Below are positions 16,979 to 25,243 of a DNA stretch of 64,000 bases, one piece after another. Each line of letters opens with the position of its first letter. Position 1 is the stretch's first letter. The DNA comes from Deltaproteobacteria bacterium (lineage in GTDB: Bacteria > Desulfobacterota > Desulfomonilia > UBA1062). Below the pieces are notes generated by a model. The model worked only from the letters and a program-made list of their open reading frames with translations, did no database searches and had not been told where the DNA came from. The stretch is from the NCBI GenBank assembly GCA_018433085.1, contig JAHDRW010000006.1:108439-172438 (forward strand), written 5' to 3'. The position numbers and the translations under genes are program-made.

Positions 16979-18058
16979 ATGTATCGGGTCGGAAATATTC
17001 TTACATCCAGGATAACCCTCGCTCTCCTGGTGATCATCGCGGCGCTCGTTGCCTTTCGCATAGCGCTGCCTCACCTCGTTCTGGATTACGTGAACCGTTC
17101 ATTGGACTCCATGGAAGGCTATCAGGGGTATGTTCAGGATATCGATCTCCACCTCTGGCGCGGCGCGTTCGATGTACACGGGCTGGCCGTGGAGAAAACC
17201 GGGGGCAGAGTTCCTGTGCCGTTTCTGGACGTGGCCCGCATCGAATCGTCCATCCAGTGGTCCGAGATTCTCAACGGGGCTTATGTCGGAGAAATCATCC
17301 TTCACCAGCCCGAGCTGAATTTCGTCGCCGGCCCCACGGACGATACCTCGCAGACCGAGGTTCCCGCCACCTGGATAGAGGTCACGGGCGACCTGCTCCC
17401 CTTCAGCATCAACCAGCTTGAGGTGAGAAACGGAATCGTGCATTACCGCGACTTCCACAGCGACCCTGAGATCGATATCTATATGGAAAAACTCTACCTG
17501 GTCGCGTCCAACCTCCGGAACAGCCGCTCAGTGGGACAGAGCAAGTTCGCCACCGCAACCCTGTACAACCTGCCGGACAAAGGCGATCCCAAGCTCGAAA
17601 TCTCCCTCAACCTCGACACCTTTGCGCAAGATCCGGCGTTCGATATGAAGTTTGCCCTGAACGATCTCGCGCTCACCCGTCTGAACGATTTCTTGCGGGC
17701 CTATGGCAACTTCGATGTGGAGTCCGGGACCTTCACGCTCTACTCGGAGATCGTGGCACGGCAGGGTTCGTATGAGGGATATCTCAAACCCCTGTTCGAA
17801 GATCTGAAGGTGGTGGACTGGAAAGAAGACCAGGACCCGCTCGAGCTGGCCTGGGAAGCCATCGTGGGCGGAGCGGCGAGCATCCTGGAAAACAAGCCCA
17901 CCGGCAGGGTTGCCACCCACATACCGATAGAAGGAAACTTTGATGATCAGGAGGTGGACTACTGGACCGCTGCGATCAACCTGCTCAGGAACGCCTTCAT
18001 CCAGGCCATCAGGCCCGCGTTCGAGGACATCACCCCGGGGCGCACCGTCGGGGAGTGA
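16979..18058 (+). CDS. AsmA/DUF748-like envelope protein
   Basis: 359 residues with one N-terminal membrane segment (about 9-29) and a long periplasmic part. LVLDYVNRSLDSMEGYQGYV, VHGLAVEKTGG and the repeated beta-strands are typical of DUF748/AsmA proteins, which form lipid-transfer channels or tethers in the envelope. GAGGAG lies 7 nt before the ATG. It follows the lipocalin-like lipoprotein by 148 bp; both could handle lipids in the envelope. Confidence 0.75.
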   Translation: MYRVGNILTSRITLALLVIIAALVAFRIALPHLVLDYVNRSLDSMEGYQGYVQDIDLHLWRGAFDVHGLAVEKTGGRVPVPFLDVARIESSIQWSEILNGAYVGEIILHQPELNFVAGPTDDTSQTEVPATWIEVTGDLLPFSINQLEVRNGIVHYRDFHSDPEIDIYMEKLYLVASNLRNSRSVGQSKFATATLYNLPDKGDPKLEISLNLDTFAQDPAFDMKFALNDLALTRLNDFLRAYGNFDVESGTFTLYSEIVARQGSYEGYLKPLFEDLKVVDWKEDQDPLELAWEAIVGGAASILENKPTGRVATHIPIEGNFDDQEVDYWTAAINLLRNAFIQAIRPAFEDITPGRTVGE

Positions 18059-18366
18059 TGCACGGCCTCTCTTGCCGTTGCCCGCCCGGCATGCCTGCTT
18101 GGGTTCTCAAGGGTGATCCTGCCTTTTTACGGGCACACCCTTGTCTTACCGTGCACGACCCCAGGACGGTGCAACATGGCCCGCCCATGGGATAACTTGT
18201 GTTATTTCCCTGTTTCACGGCACAGAAAATGGTGATAGTATATTTCTCCTGCAATTTCTTCTTACTTACATGGTGACGGGATCTCGTGGACGGATGCAGA
18301 GGTATACCCCCCATACGCAGGGGGGAACCCTGTATCGTGAAAATTTCTTAAGCGAGGAGGTGTTCT
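18059..18366. other. Leader region of the acyl-CoA synthetase gene with a GC hairpin
   Basis: CCCCCC (18307-18312) and GGGGGG (18320-18325) make a 6-bp hairpin with a 7-nt loop, about 30 nt upstream of GAGGAGG and the ATG. I do not recognise a known riboswitch. No promoter is obvious. Confidence 0.4.
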
Positions 18367-20397
18367 ATGGCATTCCGTGACGACACGCTGTGCGGGTTCT
18401 TCCATACCCGAGCGCAGGAGATGGGGGCGGCGCAGCCCTTCCTCATGGGACGGTTCGACGCGAACGGCGATCCCACCGACGATTTCCGCACCCTCACCTG
18501 GGGAGAGACGAGGCAGCAGGTCCTCGAGCTCGCCTCCGGCCTCATGGCGCTCGGCATCGGACGGGGAGACAAGGTGGCCATATTTTCCGAGAGCAGGCCG
18601 CGGTGGGTGATCGCCGACCAGGCCATCCAGGCCGTGGGGGGGGTTGAGGTTCCCCTCTACCCCACCCTTTCTTCGGACGAGCTCTCCTACATGATCGGCG
18701 ACAGCGAATCCCGGGCCGTGTTCTGCTCCACCCGCGACAAGGCCTCCATGGCCCGGGCGGTACAGCCCGGGACCGGGCTGGAATTCATCATCGCCATGGA
18801 ATCCGGAGAAGGCGGCCATGAGCAGGGCTGCTACGACTTCAACGATATCATGGAGATGGGCCGGAAAAACCTCGACCTGACCGCCCTTGAAGAGAGCATT
18901 GCACTGGCGAGGCCCGGGGACGTGGTAAGCATCATCTATACCTCGGGCACAACCGGCAGGCCCAAGGGCGCCATGCTCACGCATGCGAACTTCATGGCGG
19001 CCATGGAGCAGTTCACCGACCCCACCCTCATCCGCCGCCAGGCCCAGGACAAAGACCTGCACCTGCTCTTCCTGGTGCATCTGCCCGTCTGCCACGTGTA
19101 CGGCCGCAGCTGCGATTACCACGTAGGCGGCCTCAAGCAGGGCGGCATCCTCGCCTTCGAGCCCGATTTCAGCCGGATTCCCAAGACCCTGCTGGAACTC
19201 AGGCCCAACGTGATCATCAGCATCCCCCGTTTTTTTGAAAAGGTCTACGACCAAGTCACCTCCATGGTCTCGCGTCAGCCCGGGTATGTGAGAAAACTGT
19301 TTGCATGGGCCATGCGCCAGGGAGAAAAGTTCACCGACGCCATGGCAAAGGGAGAAAGGCTGGGCATGCTCGACCTGTTCCTCTTTTCCCAGGCCAATGT
19401 GCTGGTCTTCAACCGGCTGCGCAGGGAGGCGGGGATGGACCGTCTCGTCATGGCCGGCTCGGGCGGCGGCAAGCTCGGCAAGGAGGTGTGCACCTTTATC
19501 CGCTCCCTGGGGATCCAGCTCACCGAGGGCTATGGTCTCACCGAAACCGCGGCCATTCTCAACTACAACGCCCCGGAATTTTCCGGACTCGACACGAACA
19601 ATCTTTCAAGGTTCCAGAAAAAGATGATCGACTGGACCCACGACTGCATGGTCCGCAAGCAGGCTCAAGGCAAATCCCCCCACACGAACCCGCTGCGCTC
19701 GCTGAAGCTTTCCATGGCCTACAACACCCTGGCATACCGTCTCCAGATCAAGCCTGGTACCGTGGGCAAGGCCGTGCTGGGCACGCAGGAGAAGATTGCG
19801 GACGACGGCGAGATCCTGGCCAGAGGCCCCCAGATCTTCACAGGATACTGGAAGATGCCCCAGGAGACCGGAGAGAGCTTCACCGAAGACGGCTGGTTCA
19901 TGACGGGAGACATCGGCCGGTTCGACGCGGAAGGGTTCCTGGAGATCACGGACAGGAAGAAGGAGCTCTTTGTCACCTCAGGGGGCAAAAACGTTGCCCC
20001 TCACCCCATCGAGCTTCAGGTCACCGGTCGACCCTACATCGACCAGGCATGCCTGACAGGTGACGGCGAGAAATACCTCACCTGCCTCATCGTGCCGGAT
20101 TTCCCTGAGCTGAAGCGCTTTGCCAGGAAAACAGGCATCTCCTTCACCGATCACGCCGATCTGGTACGCCGCGATGAGATCAGAGAGCTCATCCAGGTCC
20201 AGGTGAGCGAGGTGAACAAACAGCTTGCCCGCTATGAGCAGATCAAATACTTCACGCTCCTGCCCAGGCCTTTCAGCGTGGAAGGGGGCGAACTGACGCC
20301 CACGCTCAAACTCAAGCGCCGCGTCATCAAGGAACGCTTCCGGGAGGAGATCAGGGGCATGTATGGCACACCCTCTCCGCGGGTAGAGGCGGGATAG
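18367..20397 (+). CDS. Long-chain fatty acid-CoA ligase (AMP-forming)
   Basis: Activates fatty acids to acyl-CoA, probably at the inner membrane face. 676 residues, like the longer FAA1/FadD15-type ligases. The P-loop YTSGTTGRPKG is at 191-201, the adenine-binding EGYGLTE lies in the middle, and FMTGDIGRFDAEGFLEITDRKKE marks the hinge. An insertion between GSGGG and the C-terminal part (KQAQGKSPHTNP) is typical of long-chain members. GAGGAGG precedes the ATG. Single gene; a paralogue lies at 43309. Confidence 0.94.
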   Translation: MAFRDDTLCGFFHTRAQEMGAAQPFLMGRFDANGDPTDDFRTLTWGETRQQVLELASGLMALGIGRGDKVAIFSESRPRWVIADQAIQAVGGVEVPLYPTLSSDELSYMIGDSESRAVFCSTRDKASMARAVQPGTGLEFIIAMESGEGGHEQGCYDFNDIMEMGRKNLDLTALEESIALARPGDVVSIIYTSGTTGRPKGAMLTHANFMAAMEQFTDPTLIRRQAQDKDLHLLFLVHLPVCHVYGRSCDYHVGGLKQGGILAFEPDFSRIPKTLLELRPNVIISIPRFFEKVYDQVTSMVSRQPGYVRKLFAWAMRQGEKFTDAMAKGERLGMLDLFLFSQANVLVFNRLRREAGMDRLVMAGSGGGKLGKEVCTFIRSLGIQLTEGYGLTETAAILNYNAPEFSGLDTNNLSRFQKKMIDWTHDCMVRKQAQGKSPHTNPLRSLKLSMAYNTLAYRLQIKPGTVGKAVLGTQEKIADDGEILARGPQIFTGYWKMPQETGESFTEDGWFMTGDIGRFDAEGFLEITDRKKELFVTSGGKNVAPHPIELQVTGRPYIDQACLTGDGEKYLTCLIVPDFPELKRFARKTGISFTDHADLVRRDEIRELIQVQVSEVNKQLARYEQIKYFTLLPRPFSVEGGELTPTLKLKRRVIKERFREEIRGMYGTPSPRVEAG

Positions 20398-20606
20398 GCC
20401 GGCCAGTCACCGTCCGCCTGCATCCAGGGGGAGATACACCGGAGAGAACCGTTCTACGGCAGGTCACGCGCGGTGTATGCCTTTGCCCGGGAGAGACACG
20501 TCTCCATGTCGAACAGTATTGGACGCGTCTTTCCTCTTCTCCGGGGATATCTTCCCGCGAAAAGCGGCACGCAGCCGGATATGCCGTGGAGGACTCTCCG
20601 GCATGC

Positions 20607-21293
20607 TCACTGTCCCTGTCCGACACTCTCCTTCAGGGAGGCAATGACCTCTTCGTCGCTGGTCTGACCGAAATACTCGTAGAACTGGCCCACGGCATAG
20701 AAGATGGGGGGCGCCTTGAGCACAATGGTCTCATCGGCATCGGAGGCGATCTTTTCCAGGGCCTCAATGCTCCCTACGGGAACCGCGGCAATGAGTTTCT
20801 CCGGATCCTCCTTCCGGACGGTCCTCAGAGATGCCTGCATAGTGGCACCGGTGGCCAGCCCGTCATCGGTCACGATGACCGTACGCCCCTGAACCGGGAT
20901 CTTGGACCTCACGCGGCGGAAGCGCTCGATGCTCTCTGCAATCCTGGTATATTGCTTCTCTCGTTCGTCTTCCACATAACCGGTGAATTCATTGGAGGAA
21001 CCCAACCGCTGGTGGAGGTCTTCATCCAGAAACAGCGTGCCGTCCTCGCTGATGGCCCCGATAGCCAGCTCGGGATTCCCGGGTGCGCCCAGCTTGCGGG
21101 AGAGGACCACGTCGAGGTCGGCGTGGAGTATCCGGGCTATCTCCCGGGCAACCGCCACGCCGCCCCGGGGAATACCCAGCACCACGGTGTCTTTGTCTTC
21201 ATACTGTCCGAGCTCTTCGGCAAGACGGCGGCCTGCTTCTTCCCGGTTTATGAAGGGTTCTTCACTGTGTGAGACGATCGTCAGATTTCCCAT
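20607..21293 (-). CDS. Phosphoribosyltransferase-domain protein
   Basis: 228 residues. The type I PRTase fold is shown by VLGIPRGGVAVAREIA and the PRPP loop VIVTDDGLATGATM (139-152). These stand-alone proteins, often next to stress or hydrolase genes, have no fixed substrate. I chose the ATG at 21291-21293, where homology starts; AGAGG lies 6 nt upstream. The frame stays open 46 codons further. No partner gene is adjacent. Confidence 0.88.
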   Translation of the reverse strand: MGNLTIVSHSEEPFINREEAGRRLAEELGQYEDKDTVVLGIPRGGVAVAREIARILHADLDVVLSRKLGAPGNPELAIGAISEDGTLFLDEDLHQRLGSSNEFTGYVEDEREKQYTRIAESIERFRRVRSKIPVQGRTVIVTDDGLATGATMQASLRTVRKEDPEKLIAAVPVGSIEALEKIASDADETIVLKAPPIFYAVGQFYEYFGQTSDEEVIASLKESVGQGQ

Positions 21294-21693
21294 GAAAAAC
21301 CTCTGGCGGCATCCTGTCCGGGCTGCCCGCAACAGCAGGCAGCGCTGCGGATGCGAAGATGTTATTCGCGCACCATAAGATAGAATACGGCGGGAAGATG
21401 CCCTCTCAAGAGCACTGAAGCGGGGACTCAACGATCATCCCGGGGTCGATCTCTTCTTCGATGCCTTGCCGTGGGAATGGACCGGGAAACGTCTCCGACC
21501 GAGCACTGTCCGGGTAGACCCCCGGCAAAGAGGATAAGGGGGGCCCGGGACGGAATGCCGCACAGACATCGCGTCCCGGGCAGATACTGCCTCCTTGGAG
21601 GAGGACGTTCTTTCTTTTTTATCTCGACGCGTCCGAGCTCTTACATGCACGGGTTTCGCAAGGCACAGCCTGCGTGCCGGCATTGTCGTCCCA
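21294..21693. other. Intergenic stretch, nothing recognised
   Basis: About 400 bp upstream of the phosphoribosyltransferase gene. Short open frames on both strands look random. No hairpin or promoter stands out. Confidence 0.35.
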
Positions 21694-22200
21694 TCAGATC
21701 ACGTTACCGATGAGATGCCGGGACGTCACCTTGCGGACTGCGACCGGGAGATGCATGACGTACTCGCTGCAATGCGGGCACATCCAGAGCAGCCCCACTT
21801 TTCTGACCTGCCGGTAGCTGACCTGCTCGCCGCAGATATCGCAGAAATACTGGGCCTCGGGCAGTCCCTGGAAGGCTCTCTTCATGCCCGGTGAAGAGAG
21901 CATGATACCGGCCCTGTAGACATGGCGCCTGCCGCTTTTCACGGGCAGGGACCAACGGATGATGCCCGACTGATCGCCATGAGCGGCGATATGGGTGAAC
22001 TCTTCGGGCACATCCTGGTTGATAAGAATCCGGACATCCTGGCCCGGCCTGAGCTCGCGATCGGTTTCAACAGAGAGGCCGTCATCGCTGATATTGTAGA
22101 CCGTGGCCTGGTAAGCCTTGTGAGATCTCCTGAAGGTATACTCCATAGGTATTCTGCAGTTCATCCGTTGTTGCGTTCTGTGTTCCCGACCTAATGCCAT
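21694..22200 (-). CDS. PilZ-domain protein with C-terminal zinc ribbon
   Basis: 168 residues. The PilZ c-di-GMP signature is present: RMNCR (Arg12, Arg16) and NISDDGLSVE (36-45). The C-terminus adds a zinc ribbon with Cys120, Cys123, Cys141 and Cys144 (CDIC...CPHC). A PilZ-plus-ribbon layout suggests a c-di-GMP-responsive adaptor that binds protein or nucleic acid (inference). The start is the ATG with AAAGGAGCAGGAG upstream; the frame is open 44 codons further. Confidence 0.85.
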   Translation of the reverse strand: MALGREHRTQQRMNCRIPMEYTFRRSHKAYQATVYNISDDGLSVETDRELRPGQDVRILINQDVPEEFTHIAAHGDQSGIIRWSLPVKSGRRHVYRAGIMLSSPGMKRAFQGLPEAQYFCDICGEQVSYRQVRKVGLLWMCPHCSEYVMHLPVAVRKVTSRHLIGNVI

Positions 22201-22390
22201 CTCCTGCTCCTTTACACAGATTTTATCGTGCCCAAGATTCAAAAAGCCTGCAGCCCAAGGATCCATTGGACGATAAAAGATGATAATAGAGTTCGTCATT
22301 TTCAAATCAATAGGCCCTTGGAAAAACCTCATCCCATTCTTTCATTTTCCCTGATCGCCCGGTGATGGAGGTCCCGGTCCTGAATCTCTG

Positions 22391-22489
22391 CTCATCAAGG
22401 CATCCCTCGAAGAATACGGCCAGCGGGAGGCTTAAGAGGACATCCTCCGAGAGCAGGAGAAAAAGGGCCTGTATAGCGAATTCCCATGA
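22391..22489 (+). other. Possible degraded coding fragment
   Basis: One frame reads LIKASLEEYGQREA, a TAA at 22433, then EDILREQEKKGLYSEFP and TGA. The composition is protein-like and helical, but the stretch is short and has no start. It could be a leftover of a lost gene or chance. Confidence 0.2.
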
Positions 22490-22507
22490 CCATGTCGTTT
22501 CTCCCGA

Positions 22508-22528
22508 CAGTAATTTTTTTCATTACTG
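22508..22528. promoter_or_regulatory. Dyad CAGTAAT-N7-ATTACTG upstream of the ior leader promoter
   Basis: A perfect 7-bp inverted repeat ending 25 bp before the TTGACA at 22554. Position around -70 would suit an activator site. The regulator is unknown. Confidence 0.4.
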
Positions 22529-22553
22529 CGCTGATTTTTTATCGCCCTTTCCA

Positions 22554-22582
22554 TTGACAAACAAATCCGTTTGAAGTTTAAC
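22554..22582 (+). promoter_or_regulatory. Promoter of the iorAB-paaK leader
   Basis: TTGACA (22554-22559), a 17-nt spacer and TTTAAC (22577-22582). The expected start of transcription is about 22589, so the ATG at 22591 would be almost at the 5' end. Confidence 0.5.
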
Positions 22583-22590
22583 TGTGCTCC

Positions 22591-22641
22591 ATGGACGGCA
22601 AGGCCCTTTCGAGACTCTGGTGGCGGTTCCCCCATGGATGA
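22591..22641 (+). CDS. Candidate leader peptide with tandem Trp codons
   Basis: 16 codons reading MDGKALSRLWWRFPHG then TGA, placed between a promoter and an intrinsic terminator upstream of iorA. Tandem Trp followed by Arg recalls the E. coli trp leader (GWWRTS). Against it: no Shine-Dalgarno is visible, and from the predicted start site the message would be nearly leaderless. It may be coincidence. Confidence 0.35.
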   Translation: MDGKALSRLWWRFPHG

Positions 22642-22670
22642 TGTGGTCCGTTTCCAGTTCAGTATCCCGG

Positions 22671-22699
22671 AAGGCGGCCCTTTTTAAGCCGCCTTTTTT
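22671..22699 (+). terminator. Intrinsic terminator inside the ior leader
   Basis: AAGGCGGC (22671-22678) pairs with GCCGCCTT (22688-22695), followed by a T-run. A segment upstream, GGTCCGTTTCC (22645-22655), can pair with GGAAGGCGGCC (22669-22679) except for two central mismatches, which would be a competing antiterminator. The terminator lies about 140 nt before iorA and ends a transcript of about 110 nt unless it is read through. Confidence 0.75.
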
Positions 22700-22840
22700 A
22701 TTACCCGGGCAGGAGACCGAGTCCTGCCTCATCAGCCGCCCGTTGACGGGAAGGCAATCCGCCGGGAACGTGCATGCCGCACGCGCGCCGGCGATGGGAA
22801 GCGGGCGAGAACATCGTAAAAGGGAGCGGTTGATCTTTTC

Positions 22841-24694
22841 ATGAGTACGCATACACGAGCATCGGCAGCAACTGGAAAACACGGCAAGAAGGCGCCTGAG
22901 ATCCTGCTCGGCAACGAGGCGATCGCGCACGGCATCCTCGCGGGCGGCGCGAATGTGGTGACCTCCTACCCCGGCACCCCGGCCTCCGAGGTGTGCACGA
23001 CGGCCATGAGCCTGGCTTCACAGAGAAACCTGCCCGTGCACGTGGAATGGTCGATCAACGAGAAGACCGCCGTGGAGGTGGCGTTCACCAACTCCATTAC
23101 CGGAAGACGCTCGGCCGCGATCATGAAGCAGGTGGGGCTCAACGTGGCCTCTGACCCGGTGATCAGCGCCGCCTACATGGGCGTGACCGGGGGGCTGCTC
23201 CTGGTGGTCGCCGACGATCCCGGACCCCACTCGTCCCAGACCGAGCAGGACACCCGGCTCTTTGCCGTACATGCCAAGGTGCCGGTGCTCGACCCCATGA
23301 GCCCCCGGGAGGCCCTGGAGATGACCATGCAGGCCTTCGAGTTCTCGGAACGCTACAAGACCCCGGTGATCCTGAGGCCCACCACCCGGGTCTGCCATGC
23401 GCGCCAGCTCGTGGAGCCGCCCGACATCAAACCCCTGGACCGCAGGCCCGACTTTCGGAAAGACCCGTCCCGCTGGGCAGCCACCCCCGGCCCCAGGCTC
23501 GTGTTGCACCGGGAGCTCAACGCCAAGCTCCGGGAGATCGAAAAGCATCCCTGGGCCCGGCCGAGACTGGTGCACGGGTCCGGCAACACCGATCTGGCCG
23601 TGGTCTCTTCCGGGGTCGCCTGCGCCTACCTCCTGGATGTGGTCGCCGAGCTCGGAAGACGGCAGGATTTAAGCATCTACAAGATCGACATGCCCTTCCC
23701 CCTGGATGAACACGCCCTCTCTTCCCTCACGGAAAGGCACTCCCGGGTCCTGGTGGTGGAAGAGACCGAGCCGGTGATCGAGATGCGGTTCATCAACCGT
23801 GAGCGGGTATCGGGGAGGATGGACGGCACGGTCCCCGATGCAGGCGAGCTCACGCCGGATGTGGTGGCCCGGGTGCTCGAGGAGTTCACCGGGGCCCGGG
23901 CGCCCGAGCGCACAATGGTTTCCGCAAAGCAGCGCAGGCCCTCCCTGTGCGCGGGATGCTCCCACCGGGCCGCGTTCTATGCCGTCAAGCGCGCCCTGCC
24001 CGGCGGCATCTATGCATCGGACATCGGCTGCTACACCCTGGGACTGAACCTGGGAGGCGTGGACACCTGCCTGTGCATGGGGGCAGCGGTGAGCCAGGCG
24101 GCGGGATTCTTCCACGCATTCAAAGACGCTCCCGCCCCGCCCCCTATCGCGGCGATCATCGGGGATTCCACCTTCTTCCATGCAGGCATCCCGCCCACGA
24201 TCAATGCCATGGTCACCGGGGCCAGGTTCGTGCTCGTGGTGCTGGACAATGCCACCACGGCCATGACCGGCCACCAGCCCACGCCTGCCACCGGGGGGAT
24301 GACCAACGACTTCAGCGGTCGCACGCTCTCGCTGGAAGAGGCGATCGCCGGATGCGGGGTCAAGACGATCAGGGTCCACGACCCCTATGACGTCACGGGC
24401 TTCGCGGACGTGGTGAGACAGGCGTACGCTCGGACGGAAACCGAGGGAGTGACAGCCGTCATCGCGCGCCACCCCTGCATCAGGGACCGCCGGGTCTTGC
24501 AGGCACAGACCCGTTATGCGATGCGCATCACCGAAGACTGCACCGGCTGTGGGCTCTGTGTCCGTGAGTTCGAGTGCCCGGCGATATCCGTCATGGACAA
24601 GCGGGCGCGGATCGACGCCTCCCTGTGCGTCGGCTGCGGGGTATGCGTCCAGGTGTGCCCGGTAAAGGCCATCGCCGCGGAGGTGGAGTCATGA
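22841..24694 (+). CDS. iorA: Indolepyruvate:ferredoxin oxidoreductase, alpha subunit
   Basis: 617 residues. Converts aryl pyruvates (from Trp, Phe, Tyr) and CoA to aryl-acetyl-CoA, CO2 and reduced ferredoxin, reversibly. The N-terminal domain has the PYR-type start (VVTSYPGTPASEV); the ThDP domain has IIGDSTFFHAGIPP and NATTAMTGHQPT. Two 4Fe-4S motifs close the chain (Cys567-570-573-579 and Cys596-599-602-606). The stop overlaps the iorB start (ATGA). The Shine-Dalgarno AGGGAG is 14 nt from the ATG, an unusually long spacing. Confidence 0.96.
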   Translation: MSTHTRASAATGKHGKKAPEILLGNEAIAHGILAGGANVVTSYPGTPASEVCTTAMSLASQRNLPVHVEWSINEKTAVEVAFTNSITGRRSAAIMKQVGLNVASDPVISAAYMGVTGGLLLVVADDPGPHSSQTEQDTRLFAVHAKVPVLDPMSPREALEMTMQAFEFSERYKTPVILRPTTRVCHARQLVEPPDIKPLDRRPDFRKDPSRWAATPGPRLVLHRELNAKLREIEKHPWARPRLVHGSGNTDLAVVSSGVACAYLLDVVAELGRRQDLSIYKIDMPFPLDEHALSSLTERHSRVLVVEETEPVIEMRFINRERVSGRMDGTVPDAGELTPDVVARVLEEFTGARAPERTMVSAKQRRPSLCAGCSHRAAFYAVKRALPGGIYASDIGCYTLGLNLGGVDTCLCMGAAVSQAAGFFHAFKDAPAPPPIAAIIGDSTFFHAGIPPTINAMVTGARFVLVVLDNATTAMTGHQPTPATGGMTNDFSGRTLSLEEAIAGCGVKTIRVHDPYDVTGFADVVRQAYARTETEGVTAVIARHPCIRDRRVLQAQTRYAMRITEDCTGCGLCVREFECPAISVMDKRARIDASLCVGCGVCVQVCPVKAIAAEVES

Positions 24695-25218
24695 ACCCGG
24701 GCACTTGCTCCGACCGGCAGATCTTTATGGTGGGCCTGGGCGGTCAGGGGATTCTGCTTCTGGCGCGCGCACTTGCGGTATGGGCCGCCACAACGGGCCG
24801 CGAGGTCATCACCTCGGAGACCCACGGCATGGCGATGCGTGGAGGCACGGTCACGGCGAGCCTCAAGGTCGGCCGATATGCCGGCCCGCTCATACCGCCC
24901 GGGGCCGCGGATGTTCTCATCGGGCTCGACGAGCAGGAGGCACTGACCCACCTGCCCATGCTCAGGCAGGGCGGCATCTCCGTCGTCAATGCGGCAACGG
25001 ACACCGGGACCTTCAGCCATGTCGTGGATGCGGCCGGGGTCGCACGATCCCTGGGCGCCCCGGGCTCAATCAACATGATCATGCTCGGCATCGCGGCGCA
25101 GGTCCTCGGGATCGACCGGGCCGATATGGAAAAGATCGTGGAAGAGCTCTCTCCGGCCAGGGCCAAGAGGGCGAACCTCAAGGCGCTTCAAGCCGGTTTT
25201 GACTGCGGAGCGCAATAA
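24691..25218 (+). CDS. iorB: Indolepyruvate:ferredoxin oxidoreductase, beta subunit
   Basis: 175 residues, the gamma-type (POR-like) partner of IorA. VGLGGQGILLLARALA and SETHGMAMRGGTVTASLKVG are the family hallmarks. The ATG at 24691 overlaps the iorA TGA, ensuring coupled translation. The frame is open further upstream only as a shadow of iorA. Confidence 0.95.
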   Translation: MNPGTCSDRQIFMVGLGGQGILLLARALAVWAATTGREVITSETHGMAMRGGTVTASLKVGRYAGPLIPPGAADVLIGLDEQEALTHLPMLRQGGISVVNAATDTGTFSHVVDAAGVARSLGAPGSINMIMLGIAAQVLGIDRADMEKIVEELSPARAKRANLKALQAGFDCGAQ

Positions 25219-25243
25219 ACACCGTCAGGGAGGATGCAAGGCG

